Assembly: GCF_026790145.1 (NCBI RefSeq)
Contig: NZ_JALAMS010000001.1
Location: 248,001 to 312,000, forward strand
Source: Bacillus_I endophytica_A
Lineage (GTDB): Bacteria > Bacillota > Bacilli > Bacillales > Bacillaceae_H
Length of the DNA: 64,000 nt
Direction: 5' to 3'
Shown here piece by piece: positions 1 to 8,768 of the stretch. The notes under the pieces are model-generated. The model had not been told where the DNA came from and did not search any database. It was given only the letters and a program-made list of their open reading frames with translations. The translations under genes were made by a program, and so were the position numbers. Each line of letters begins with the position of its first letter. Position 1 is the first letter of the stretch.

Positions 1-20
1 TCTCTTTTTTACTAAGGAAT

Positions 21-55
21 GCCAAGTTTTTTGGCGGGATAATTAAAAATTTGGC
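21..55 (+). promoter_or_regulatory. candidate enhancer (activator) site upstream of sigma-54 promoter
   Basis: GCCAA at 21-25 and TTGGC at 31-35 form an inverted repeat with a 5-base spacer, and TTGGC recurs at 51-55. The repeats lie 45-80 bases upstream of the sigma-54 type promoter at 99-114. Sigma-54 promoters need an upstream-bound activator, which for B. subtilis rocDEF is RocR. The match to RocR sites is an inference from position and symmetry; I did not compare it with a RocR matrix. Confidence 0.4.
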
Positions 56-98
56 GTTTATATTAATCTGAAACCTCGTTTAACTAGGGATATTTATA

Positions 99-114
99 TG
101 GCATAAAACTTGCA
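99..114 (+). promoter_or_regulatory. sigma-54 (SigL) promoter of the first RocE-like permease
   Basis: TGGCA at 99-103 and TTGCA at 110-114 keep the exact 12-base GG-to-GC phasing of -24/-12 promoters. The permease start codon lies about 70 bases downstream. In B. subtilis the arginine-catabolism operons carrying rocE are SigL-dependent, so sequence and gene identity support each other. Confidence 0.75.
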
Positions 115-182
115 CTATATATTTAACAAGTAAAAGATAGCTTACTCACTTGATCAGGGATAGAAAACGAAGGGGTGTTTCT

Positions 183-1619
183 ATGGGAAGAGAAAAAGAG
201 CAACAATATGAATTAAAGAGGACAATGAATTCTAGGCACTTGTTTATGATTTCTTTAGGTGGGTGTATTGGAACAGGCTTCTTTATTGGGTCAGGGTATA
301 CGATTTATGAAGCTGGTTCAACAGGAGCCATTTTTGCATACTTAGTTGGTGGATTTATTATGTACTTAACCCTGCTTTGTCTAGGTGAACTTTCCGTTGC
401 AATGCCTGTATCAGGATCATTCCAAACATATGCAACAAAATTTATCGGATCCGGAACAGGATTTGCTATCGGGTGGCTCTATTGGTTAGGATGGGCTGTA
501 ACGATTGCTTTAGAGTTTTTGTCAGCTGGACAGCTTATGCAAAGGTGGCTTCCGGGTTCACCTGTTTGGATGTGGTGTATCATTTTTGCTGCTCTTATGT
601 TTTTCTTAAATGCTCTTTCTGCAAAAGCTTTTGGTGAAACAGAGTTTATCTTTTCAAGTATCAAGATCCTTGCCATTATTTTATTTATTGGAGTTGGCGG
701 AGCTGCTATGTTTGGTTTGATTGAAATGAATGACGGTCAAGCTGCTCCATTTTTCTCTCATTTTACAACTGATGGTCTTCTCCCGAACGGGGTAACAGCT
801 CTTCTTATTACAATGATTAGTGTTAATTTCTCATTTCAAGGAACAGAACTAATTGGAATTGCAGCAGGAGAAAGTAAAAATCCTGAAAAGACAATTCCTC
901 GTTCCATTCGTCAAACGGTTTGGAGAACACTTTTTTTCTTTGTACTTTCTGTATTTGTTCTCGCAGGCGTTATCCCAAGAACGGAAGCAGGAGTTTCTGA
1001 GAGCCCTTTCGTTGTTGTGTTAGACCGCATTGGTGTCCCGTATTCAGCTGATATTATGAATTTTGTTATTTTAATTGCTCTTTTATCAGTAGCCAATTCA
1101 GGGATGTATGCTGCAACACGTATGTTGTATTCTTTGTCACGAGAAGGAATGGCAAGCCCTCGTCTAGGAAAAGTAAACAAGCGCGGCGTTCCCATTAACG
1201 CTTTACTTATTACACTCGCTATATCAGGTCTTTCATTATTATCAGGAGTATTTGCTGCTGAGACGGTCTTTGTTTGGTTGCTTTCATTAGCAGGACTTGG
1301 TGCACAGATTGGATGGATTGCCATTACGGCTTCTTTGCTTGGCTTTAGAAAAAAATACATTAGTCAAGGTGGGAAGATAGAAGATTTAAAGTTTAAAGCA
1401 CCACTTTATCCCATTTTGCCTGCTGTGGCTCTAATTGCAAACTGTATTGTTATGGCAAGTTTAGCCTTTGATGCTGAACAGCGTATGGCCCTGTATTGGG
1501 GAGGAGGATTTTATATTTGTTGTTACCTTGTTTATCATCTTAGAGTGAAGAAAAAACACCGCATTAAAACATACGAACAAGAACTTCAGCTTAACGAAGG
1601 AAAAAAGATGGTCATGTAA
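183..1619 (+). CDS. rocE: RocE-like amino acid (arginine/ornithine) permease, paralogue 1
   Basis: A 478-residue member of the APC amino acid permease family with about 12 hydrophobic segments. The N-terminal stretch RHLFMISLGGCIGTGFFIGS is the conserved first-helix substrate region of the family, and the rest (for example GTELIGIAAGES and TVWRTLFFFVLS) closely follows B. subtilis RocE, which imports arginine or ornithine for catabolism. I chose the ATG at 183 because an AAGGGGTG ribosome site precedes it; a TTG at 150 has none. The gene is monocistronic, behind a sigma-54 promoter and ahead of a terminator, which fits induction by arginine through a RocR-type activator. A second permease of the same length lies at 8769-10205. 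The family is sure; the exact substrate is inferred. Confidence 0.88.
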   Translation: MGREKEQQYELKRTMNSRHLFMISLGGCIGTGFFIGSGYTIYEAGSTGAIFAYLVGGFIMYLTLLCLGELSVAMPVSGSFQTYATKFIGSGTGFAIGWLYWLGWAVTIALEFLSAGQLMQRWLPGSPVWMWCIIFAALMFFLNALSAKAFGETEFIFSSIKILAIILFIGVGGAAMFGLIEMNDGQAAPFFSHFTTDGLLPNGVTALLITMISVNFSFQGTELIGIAAGESKNPEKTIPRSIRQTVWRTLFFFVLSVFVLAGVIPRTEAGVSESPFVVVLDRIGVPYSADIMNFVILIALLSVANSGMYAATRMLYSLSREGMASPRLGKVNKRGVPINALLITLAISGLSLLSGVFAAETVFVWLLSLAGLGAQIGWIAITASLLGFRKKYISQGGKIEDLKFKAPLYPILPAVALIANCIVMASLAFDAEQRMALYWGGGFYICCYLVYHLRVKKKHRIKTYEQELQLNEGKKMVM

Positions 1620-1620
1620 A

Positions 1621-1650
1621 AAAAGCAGCTCGCATAGGGGCTGCTTTTTT
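1621..1650. terminator. bidirectional terminator between permease and recQ
   Basis: AAAAGCAGC and GCTGCTTTTTT form a GC-rich stem with a T run. The A run on the other side lets it also end recQ, whose stop codon overlaps it. Confidence 0.8.
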
Positions 1651-3790
1651 ATAATTTATGTTTGCATAGTACAGATTGGATCATAAAATATTCAATTGAT
1701 GCTGGAAGTTCTTCTTTTATTGGTTTTAATCGCTCTGTTCCCACTTTTTCAATAGCCGTTAAAATGGCTTCTTCTTGCTCTCGCGTGAAAATTTTATCCC
1801 ATTCCATTGGATAGCCTTCTTCTACAGCTCGCAAAATGTGTTTTTCAACCGTTTGTTGGGTCATAGAACGCTCTTTTGCAATTGTTTTAGTATCATGACC
1901 TTGTTGAAAAAGATCATATGAAACAACATAACTTTTTTGATCTCCTGTTTCTTGTTTAGAAGATGGAGTATCTGATAGCTTTTGAATTGGCGTAATATTA
2001 TTTTCTAATACAAAAGCTGAAATAGCTTCTAAAAACGGCTGGCCGTAACGTTCAAACTTGACTTCGCCAACTCCATTCATATTCAAAAAAGCTTCTTTTG
2101 TTGTTGGATAGTAGCGACTAAAATCTTTAAGAGTTCCATCTGCAAAAATTAAATATGGTGGATAGCCTTTTTCATCAGCTATTTCTTTTCGCAATGTTCG
2201 CAAACGCTCAAATAATTGTTCATCTATTATTTGCTCCGGAGCTGTTTTCGTTTCAATCTCACGTTTCCATACCGTTTCTTTTCCTTGTAAAAGGGAGTAG
2301 CCTTTCTCACCGATATAAACGGTCGGATATTGATGGTTTGTAAGTAGAAGGTACTTTTCAGCTAACAAATAATGAATAAGGGAAGAAATTTGTTTTTCGG
2401 TTTTCTCTTTCATCAGTCCGTAGGTTGACAAAGTTTGAAAGTTAAACTGGAGAATTTTCTTGTTTTTGGAGCCTTTCAACACTTGAGCAACCAATGTAAC
2501 ACCGAAGCGTTCTTTCATTCGTTTCACACAAGAAAGAATCATGAGCGCTTCTTTTGTAATATCAATTTTTTCTCCCGTATCAAGGCAATTTGAACATTTG
2601 CCACATGTGCTCTGATCTTCTTTTCCTTGAAAATAAGAAAGAATATAGCTCTGCAAGCATTGCTCTGTATGACAATATTGAACAATTGTTTGTAAGTTCT
2701 CATATTCTTGTTGCTGTCGTTCTGCTGATGTAGATTGTTCAATAAGAAATTTCTGGACACTCACATCTTGAGAATGAAAAAGAAGAATACATTCGCTTTC
2801 TTCCCCATCACGACCAGCGCGCCCTGCTTCCTGATAGTAATTTTCAATATTTTTAGGCATGTTGTAGTGAATGACATATCGGACATTAGATTTGTCGATT
2901 CCCATTCCAAATGCATTTGTCGCAACAATTACTTGACAGTTGTCATAAATAAAATCATTTTGAGCCTCTTGTCGCTCAACGTCTGAAAGACCAGCATGAT
3001 AAGCCCGAGCTTTGATTCCTTTTTTAGTTAATAATGTTGAGAGTTGGTCACAGAGCTTGCGAGAAGCAACATAAATAATCCCTACTTCTTTTTGATGATT
3101 TTCAATGTACTGTAGAAGGTATTTTTGCTTATCAACTCCACGAAGAACTTGAAACGATAAATTTTCGCGTGCAAAGCCTGTTACATAGGTATCTTCTTTT
3201 TCAATAGAAAGAAGAGTACATATATCGTTCATTACTTCTTCTGTAGCAGTTGCTGTTAAAGCTGCTACAACAACATTTTGAGGAAGAGAAAAAATACGGT
3301 TTACAATAGACCGATAGCTTGGACGGAAATCATGTCCCCATTTTGAAATACAGTGAGCTTCATCAAAAGCAATAAATGTTAAAGGGAGCTTCTCAAGCCA
3401 TGTAACAAACTCTAAAGACTCAAAGCGTTCTGGTGCCACATATACAATTTTATAAATGCCGTTTTCAATTTCCCACATTATATCTGAGATTTCTTCATAT
3501 GAAAGAGAACTATTTAAAAATGTAGCAGGGATATGAATAGAGTTTAAAGAGTCTACCTGGTCTTTCATGAGGGAAATTAATGGAGAAATAACGAGGGTAA
3601 TTCCTTCAAAAAGGAGAGCCGGAATTTGATAACAAATTGATTTCCCACCACCAGTTGGCATAATACCGAGCGTATTTCGTTTTTCGAGGATGCTCGTAAT
3701 CACTCCTTCTTGTCCAGGACGAAATGTTTCATATCCAAAGTGTTTTAATAGCATATTTTCTGCGTTTTTCAATTCTACCAAAATAATCAC
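1649..3790 (-). CDS. recQ: ATP-dependent DNA helicase RecQ
   Basis: A 713-residue 3'-5' superfamily 2 helicase for recombination and fork repair. Visible in order: the opening HFGYETFRPGQ (RecQ motif 0), Walker A MPTGGGKS near residue 45, the DEAH box with the RecQ loop CISKWGHDFRPSYRSI near 145, the TATAT motif III, the motif VI stretch QEAGRAGRDG, a zinc-binding cysteine set (CLQSY...CGKCSNCLD) near 380-400, an HRDC domain around 515-590, and a C-terminal helix-turn-helix-like tail. This is full RecQ architecture plus the tail seen in Bacillus RecQ. The start is uncertain: the GTG at 3790 has a weak ribosome site, and the TTG nine bases downstream sits better behind GGTGAT. It is convergent with the upstream permease and divergent from the trehalose operon. 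Confidence 0.93.
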   Translation of the reverse strand: MIILVELKNAENMLLKHFGYETFRPGQEGVITSILEKRNTLGIMPTGGGKSICYQIPALLFEGITLVISPLISLMKDQVDSLNSIHIPATFLNSSLSYEEISDIMWEIENGIYKIVYVAPERFESLEFVTWLEKLPLTFIAFDEAHCISKWGHDFRPSYRSIVNRIFSLPQNVVVAALTATATEEVMNDICTLLSIEKEDTYVTGFARENLSFQVLRGVDKQKYLLQYIENHQKEVGIIYVASRKLCDQLSTLLTKKGIKARAYHAGLSDVERQEAQNDFIYDNCQVIVATNAFGMGIDKSNVRYVIHYNMPKNIENYYQEAGRAGRDGEESECILLFHSQDVSVQKFLIEQSTSAERQQQEYENLQTIVQYCHTEQCLQSYILSYFQGKEDQSTCGKCSNCLDTGEKIDITKEALMILSCVKRMKERFGVTLVAQVLKGSKNKKILQFNFQTLSTYGLMKEKTEKQISSLIHYLLAEKYLLLTNHQYPTVYIGEKGYSLLQGKETVWKREIETKTAPEQIIDEQLFERLRTLRKEIADEKGYPPYLIFADGTLKDFSRYYPTTKEAFLNMNGVGEVKFERYGQPFLEAISAFVLENNITPIQKLSDTPSSKQETGDQKSYVVSYDLFQQGHDTKTIAKERSMTQQTVEKHILRAVEEGYPMEWDKIFTREQEEAILTAIEKVGTERLKPIKEELPASIEYFMIQSVLCKHKL

Positions 3791-3901
3791 CAGCCTAATC
3801 TAAAAACATATGATGAATAGATTAAAATTCATAATCTACTATTCCCATTTTATTATACATGAAGAAAGAAGAGGAAGAAAATGAAAGCTATTTATTTATA
3901 G

Positions 3902-3931
3902 TTGACGAGACATGTATATACAAGGTAAAAT
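3902..3931 (+). promoter_or_regulatory. tre operon promoter with embedded TreR operator O1
   Basis: TTGACG at 3902-3907 and TAAAAT at 3926-3931 form a sigma-A promoter with an 18-base spacer. The TreR-type palindrome CATGTATATACAAG occupies 3911-3924, inside the spacer, so a bound repressor would block polymerase. The GntR/UTRA gene at the end of the operon is the expected repressor, released by trehalose 6-phosphate. Confidence 0.75.
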
Positions 3932-3940
3932 CATATTGTA

Positions 3941-3956
3941 ACTTGTATATACATGT
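3941..3956 (+). promoter_or_regulatory. TreR operator O2
   Basis: ACTTGTATATACATGT is a near-perfect palindrome and the mirror of O1, centred 31 bases downstream (about three helical turns). Paired operators fit cooperative binding of the dimeric repressor at and just after the transcription start. Confidence 0.75.
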
Positions 3957-4008
3957 TTTTATTTTATTTTTATTGAATCTTATCAAAAAAGGAATTAAAT
4001 GAGAAATT

Positions 4009-4022
4009 TGTAAGCGTTAACA
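4009..4022 (+). promoter_or_regulatory. CcpA cre site
   Basis: TGTAAGCGTTAACA fits the cre consensus TGWAARCGYTWNCW at every position. It lies between the promoter and the treP start, in the 5' transcribed region, where CcpA acts as a roadblock during growth on glucose. Confidence 0.8.
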
Positions 4023-4042
4023 AAAAAGGGGGCGTTTCCATA

Positions 4043-5479
4043 ATGAACAGAGCATCTGTAGAACAGATTGTCCATGCTTTAGGAGGAAAAGAAAATATCT
4101 CAACAGCAACACATTGTGTAACACGTTTACGACTTGTGTTAAAAGATGAAAGTAAAGTAAATCATGAAGATCTAAATAATATAGATCTTGTTAGAGGATC
4201 TTTCTCAACAAATGGACAATTTCAAGTTGTTATTGGACAGGGAACAGTTGATAAAGTGTATAAGGAATTTGTGAACATTACAGGGGTTGGAGAAGCTTCA
4301 AAAGAAGAAGTGAAAGATGAAGCATCTAAAAAAATGAATCCGCTTCAACGTGCTGTCAAAGCTCTTGCTGACATCTTTATTCCGATTCTTCCAGCTATTG
4401 TAACCGCAGGTCTTTTGATGGGGATTAATAATATATTAACAAACCCAAATATCTTTTTTGATAGCAAATCTGTTGTTGATGTATACCCACAATGGGGGGA
4501 TTTTGCAAATATTATTAATTTAATTGCTAATACAGCCTTTACCTTCTTGCCTGGATTAATCGGTTGGTCAGCGGTGACAAAATTTGGGGGGAGTCCGATA
4601 TTAGGAATTGTTCTCGGCTTGATGCTTGTTCACCCAGATCTTTTAAACGCGTGGGGATATGGAGAAGCACAAAATAAAGGTGATATTGCAACATGGAACT
4701 TATTCGGTCTTGAAATTGAGAAAGTTGGCTACCAAGGGCAAGTTCTGCCTGTGTTAGTAGCTTCGTACGTTCTTGCTAAAATTGAAAGTTTCTTAAGAAA
4801 AAGAATACCAGATGCAATTCAACTGTTAGTGGTAGCTCCAGTAGCCCTTTTAGTAACGGGGTTCTTATCTTTTATTATTATTGGTCCAATCACAATGAGT
4901 CTTGGTGGCCTTATTACAGACGGAGTTGTTTATTTATTTGATAAAGCTCCGATTGTTGGAGGCCTTGTATACGGGGGGCTTTATGCACCGCTTGTTATTA
5001 CAGGAATGCATCATACGTTTTTAGCAGTTGATCTTCAGCTTATTGGTACAATTGGCGGAACTTTCTTGTGGCCTATGCTTGCTCTTTCTAATATTGCTCA
5101 AGGATCAGCGGCTCTTGCAATGATGTTTGTTGTGAAAAATGAAAAAGTTAAAGGTCTTGCAGGTGCTTCATCTCTTTCTGCTTACTTAGGTGTTACAGAA
5201 CCAGCTATGTTTGGAGTTAATTTGCGTTTCCGCTATCCTTTTATTGCGGCAATTATCGGTTCTGCTATTGGAGGGGTAGTGTTAGCAACAAACCTTGTTA
5301 AAGCTTCATCTGTTGGAGTTGGAGGATTACCTGCCTTTTTCTCTATTATGCCATCATTTTGGCCTGTCTTTTTCATGGGAATGGGCATAAGCATTGTTGT
5401 TCCGTTTTTACTAACCCTTGTAATGGGGAAGTTTGCAAAGCGAAAAGAAGTGGAAGTAAAACGTTCTATAAGCCAATAA
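4043..5479 (+). CDS. treP: PTS trehalose-specific EIIBC component
   Basis: A 478-residue sugar permease that imports trehalose and phosphorylates it to trehalose 6-phosphate. The N-terminal EIIB domain (1-80) carries the phosphorylated cysteine in THCVTRLRLV (Cys25). A linker leads to the EIIC membrane domain (about 105-465) with roughly ten hydrophobic segments and the motif GVTEPAMFGVNLRFRYPF. There is no EIIA domain, as in B. subtilis TreP, so a partner EIIA encoded elsewhere must supply phosphate. It is the first gene of the tre operon, with two TreR operators and a cre site upstream. The start has GGGGGCG with correct spacing. Confidence 0.93.
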   Translation: MNRASVEQIVHALGGKENISTATHCVTRLRLVLKDESKVNHEDLNNIDLVRGSFSTNGQFQVVIGQGTVDKVYKEFVNITGVGEASKEEVKDEASKKMNPLQRAVKALADIFIPILPAIVTAGLLMGINNILTNPNIFFDSKSVVDVYPQWGDFANIINLIANTAFTFLPGLIGWSAVTKFGGSPILGIVLGLMLVHPDLLNAWGYGEAQNKGDIATWNLFGLEIEKVGYQGQVLPVLVASYVLAKIESFLRKRIPDAIQLLVVAPVALLVTGFLSFIIIGPITMSLGGLITDGVVYLFDKAPIVGGLVYGGLYAPLVITGMHHTFLAVDLQLIGTIGGTFLWPMLALSNIAQGSAALAMMFVVKNEKVKGLAGASSLSAYLGVTEPAMFGVNLRFRYPFIAAIIGSAIGGVVLATNLVKASSVGVGGLPAFFSIMPSFWPVFFMGMGISIVVPFLLTLVMGKFAKRKEVEVKRSISQ

Positions 5480-5509
5480 AGAGATAAAAAGAGGAGAGGA
5501 TAAAAGGTT

Positions 5510-7171
5510 ATGAAACATGAATGGTGGAGAAAAGCCGTAGTTTATCAAATCTACCCTAAAAGTTTTTATGATACAGAAGGAACAGGAGTTGGCGATCTTA
5601 AAGGGGTTACAAAAAAGCTTGATTACTTAAAAACATTAGGCGTTGATGTTATTTGGCTAACCCCAATTTATGAATCACCTCAAAATGATAACGGTTACGA
5701 TATTAGTGATTATTATAAGATTTACGAACCTTATGGAACAATGGAAGATTTCGAATACCTTCTTTTTCAAGCCCATGAAAAAGGATTAAAAATTGTTATG
5801 GATATTGTTGTTAATCATACATCAACAGCCCATAAATGGTTCAAGGAAGCAAAAAAAGGTCCCTTTAACCCTTATCGAGATTTCTATATTTGGAAAGACG
5901 GCAAAGAAGGGGGTCCACCAACGAACTGGAAATCCAAGTTTGGTGGATCAGCATGGGAATATGACGAAGATAGCAACCAATATTATTTACATCTTTATGA
6001 TGTTACCCAAGCTGATTTAAACTGGGAAAATGAAAAGGTACGACAAGAAGTTTATAAAATGATGAACTTCTGGTTTCAAAAAGGTGTGGATGGCTTCCGT
6101 CTTGATGTTATTAATGTAATTTCAAAAGATCAGCGCTTTTTAGATGATGATAATGGAGACGGCCGTAAATATTATACAGATGGCCCGCGTGTTCATGAAT
6201 ATATGAATGAAATGAATAGAACGGTATTTTCAAAATATAACGTAATGACGGTTGGAGAAATGTCATCAACAACTCCAGAGGAATGTGTAAAGTATACGAA
6301 TCCAGAAAGACAGGAGCTAAATATGACTTTCAACTTTCATCATTTGAAAGTTGATTATAAAGACGGTGAGAAATGGAGCAATGCACCGTTTGATTTCTTA
6401 CAGCTCAAAGAAATCCTCTCACACTGGCAAGAATATATGGACAAAGGGGACGGCTGGAATGCACTTTTTTGGTGCAACCATGACCAGCCGCGAGTTGTCT
6501 CCCGCTATGGAAATGATCAAGAATATCATAAAGAATCAGCAAAAATGCTTGCAACTGTTGTTCATATGATGAAAGGAACACCATACATTTATCAAGGTGA
6601 AGAGATTGGAATGACAAATTCCTATTTTAGTGATATTGAACAATATCGCGATGTTGAATCACTGAATATGTTTAAAGAAAAAAAGGAAGAAGGATGGTCA
6701 GAGGAAGAGATTCTGACCATTTTAAAGCAAAAGTCTCGGGATAACTCGAGGACACCAATGCAGTGGAATGATGATAAGCATGGTGGTTTTACGACAGGCA
6801 CACCATGGATTTCACTTGCTCCGAACTATGAGCGTATTAATGTGAAAGAAGCATTAGAAGATGAAGAGTCCATTTTTTATCACTATCGAAAGTTGATAGT
6901 ACTTCGAAAAACGTACAATATAATTACAGAAGGTGATTATAAGCTATTATTACGAGATGATGAGCGGATTTTTGCTTATACACGTAATACAGAAGAAGAA
7001 CAGCTTGTTGTACTCAATAACTTTTATAGTGAAGAACAATCATTTTCTTTACCTGAAAGTGTGATAGGAAATGGTGAGCTTCTGTTAGGAAACTACAATG
7101 ATGCACCTTCATTACAAAGAACAATAACGTTACGACCTTATGAATCAGTTGTTTATCTTTCTAAAAAATAA
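5510..7171 (+). CDS. treA: trehalose-6-phosphate hydrolase (phospho-alpha-glucosidase)
   Basis: A 553-residue GH13 enzyme that splits trehalose 6-phosphate into glucose and glucose 6-phosphate in the cytosol. The family regions are in order: VYQIYPKSF at the N-terminus, MDIVVNHTS near 105, the nucleophile in GFRLDVINVI near 200, the acid/base Glu in TVGEMSS near 250, and the transition-state Asp in WCNHDQPR near 325. Length matches B. subtilis TreA (about 560). A GAGGAGAGG site precedes the ATG, 30 bases after treP, so the two are co-transcribed. Confidence 0.94.
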   Translation: MKHEWWRKAVVYQIYPKSFYDTEGTGVGDLKGVTKKLDYLKTLGVDVIWLTPIYESPQNDNGYDISDYYKIYEPYGTMEDFEYLLFQAHEKGLKIVMDIVVNHTSTAHKWFKEAKKGPFNPYRDFYIWKDGKEGGPPTNWKSKFGGSAWEYDEDSNQYYLHLYDVTQADLNWENEKVRQEVYKMMNFWFQKGVDGFRLDVINVISKDQRFLDDDNGDGRKYYTDGPRVHEYMNEMNRTVFSKYNVMTVGEMSSTTPEECVKYTNPERQELNMTFNFHHLKVDYKDGEKWSNAPFDFLQLKEILSHWQEYMDKGDGWNALFWCNHDQPRVVSRYGNDQEYHKESAKMLATVVHMMKGTPYIYQGEEIGMTNSYFSDIEQYRDVESLNMFKEKKEEGWSEEEILTILKQKSRDNSRTPMQWNDDKHGGFTTGTPWISLAPNYERINVKEALEDEESIFYHYRKLIVLRKTYNIITEGDYKLLLRDDERIFAYTRNTEEEQLVVLNNFYSEEQSFSLPESVIGNGELLLGNYNDAPSLQRTITLRPYESVVYLSKK

Positions 7172-7227
7172 TAATAGCTATTGCCATACGTAATAAATAA
7201 CAATTACACTTTATAATGGTGATGAAA

Positions 7228-7944
7228 ATGAAAGAAAATAAATATATGAGTATATATCAAAATATTGTCCAAGACGTGAAAAGAGGGGAGTACAAGCCAG
7301 GTGACAAACTTCCGTCAGAGCACGAACTTGCTGATCATTATGAAACATCAAGAGAAACCATTCGTAAATCGCTAAACTTGTTAGCTCAAAACGGCTATAT
7401 CCAAAAGATTCGTGGGAAGGGATCTATTGTTCTGGATATGACACAATTTAACCTCCCTATTTCAGGCCTTGTTAGCTTTAAAGAGCTTTCTAAAGAGATG
7501 AGTAATCCACCTGAAACAAAAGTAAACAAGCTTACGGAAATGGAAGGGAACGCATTTTTAGAGAAAGTGTTAGAACTCTCACCAGGAGAGAAGGTGTGGC
7601 AAGTTGTCCGCTCACGAAATTTTGATGGAGAAAATGTTATTTTAGACAAAGATTACTTCAAACAAAGTATTGTTGAGCAATTGACAGTTGAGATTTGTAA
7701 GAATTCTATTTACGAGTATTTAGAGAAAGACTTAGGGTTGATTATCAGTTTTGCCAAAAAAGAGTTTGTTGTGGAAAAATGCACAGAAGAAGACTACGCA
7801 TATTTAGATTTAAAAGGATATGACCACGTTGTTGTTGTGCGCAACTACGTTTATCTTGAAGATGCGACTCTTTTTCAATACACCGAATCAAGACATCGCC
7901 TTGATAAATTCCAGTTCGTCGATTTCGCCAGAAGAGAAAAATAG
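7228..7944 (+). CDS. treR: trehalose operon repressor, GntR/UTRA family
   Basis: A 238-residue regulator. The N-terminal winged helix (about 5-70, with PGDKLPSEHELADHYETSRE) is typical GntR, and the rest is a UTRA effector domain ending RLDKFQFVDFAR, as in B. subtilis TreR. It should bind the palindromes at 3911 and 3941 and release them with trehalose 6-phosphate. I chose the ATG at 7228 because GGTGATG lies just ahead and the protein then starts MKENKYMSIYQ like its homologue; an ATG at 7216 is also in frame. It is the last gene of the operon. Confidence 0.92.
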   Translation: MKENKYMSIYQNIVQDVKRGEYKPGDKLPSEHELADHYETSRETIRKSLNLLAQNGYIQKIRGKGSIVLDMTQFNLPISGLVSFKELSKEMSNPPETKVNKLTEMEGNAFLEKVLELSPGEKVWQVVRSRNFDGENVILDKDYFKQSIVEQLTVEICKNSIYEYLEKDLGLIISFAKKEFVVEKCTEEDYAYLDLKGYDHVVVVRNYVYLEDATLFQYTESRHRLDKFQFVDFARREK

Positions 7945-7970
7945 ACACGGCATACAGCCGTGTCTATTTT
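7943..7970 (+). terminator. terminator of the tre operon
   Basis: AGACACGGC, a five-base loop and GCCGTGTCT, then TATTTTTATT. The stem begins inside the treR stop codon region. Confidence 0.85.
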
Positions 7971-8021
7971 TATTGTGAAGAAAGAAGAATAAGGATTAAA
8001 ATAATGGTTAGGAGGGAAACT

Positions 8022-8462
8022 ATGGAGAGAAATTCAAAAAGCGTAGGAAGCCATATTATTGCTATAACTTTAATTGTACTTCTCGTCTTATTTTCAGCTA
8101 GTATCCTCTTCTTTAGTGTTTTATTTGGAACAGTTGGTTTTTTTCATATTTCAAACTCAAGTTATGACTCTATTTGGTCTATTTGCTTATTTATTTTACT
8201 TCTTTCTTTTGTAAGTGGATTTTTAGAGCTTTTTGAGTATCTATTGAAGATTATAATAACGGGGATCTCTGAACAGTCTAAAGTAACCGTTCTTTTAAAG
8301 TATGGAGTAGAACTGCTCTTTCTTTATGGATCTCTTTCCATTGTAGATGACTGGATGGAGAGTATATCGCTATCTTCGTATAGTAAACTATTTTTCGCTA
8401 TTTTACTTCTTATCATTGGGAATACTGATTCTTTACAAAAAAAGAAGCATAAAAATAAATGA
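8022..8462 (+). CDS. YrvL-like small membrane protein
   Basis: A 146-residue protein with four predicted membrane helices (about 12-38, 48-72, 85-105, 120-138) and a lysine-rich C-terminus. The pattern YDSIWSICLFILL followed by VDDWMESISL resembles B. subtilis YrvL (YDSFWSLLLFVL, VDEFMTSIEI), an anti-sigma-like regulator of the SigO-RsoA system. This comes from memory of the family, so function is uncertain, and no SigO-like gene is nearby. The ATG at 8022 is preceded by a perfect AGGAGG; an ATG at 8004 lies upstream of that site and is unlikely. Confidence 0.6.
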   Translation: MERNSKSVGSHIIAITLIVLLVLFSASILFFSVLFGTVGFFHISNSSYDSIWSICLFILLLSFVSGFLELFEYLLKIIITGISEQSKVTVLLKYGVELLFLYGSLSIVDDWMESISLSSYSKLFFAILLLIIGNTDSLQKKKHKNK

Positions 8463-8564
8463 AGAGTAATGAATAGATTAAATTTCTAGTTCGTTAGCCC
8501 CTTAATAAAAATTCGCTTGTTATGTATAATGATGTAATTGTTGTGAGAGAAGAAAAAGTGGAGT

Positions 8565-8601
8565 GCCGGTAGAAAATGTGCTGTACTGCCTTTTTACCGG
8601 C
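8565..8601. repeat. isolated long hairpin in the gap before the second permease
   Basis: GCCGGTAGAAA (8565-8575) pairs with TTTTTACCGGC (8591-8601), ten of eleven positions, around a 15-base loop. A TATAAT lies 35 bases upstream at 8525-8530. No T run follows on either strand, so it is not a plain terminator. The rest of the 8463-8768 gap shows no gene that I can support. Confidence 0.5.
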
Positions 8602-8768
8602 TATTTGTGATGAGAAAAAAACTAAGTGTAAAATTATTCAAATAAACTAATATTCAGTCTATTTATTTACCTCTAGAACTTCTCTTTCAAGTTCAGTAGA
8701 ATAGAGAAATGAGCTTATTTTATGTATAACCTATTCATTATTTTGAATACGGTTAAAGGAGTGTTTTC

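Noticed and set aside
911..1360. 149-codon minus-strand frame inside the first permease
   Set aside because: Shadow of the permease reading frame; no start signal and hydrophilic nonsense composition.
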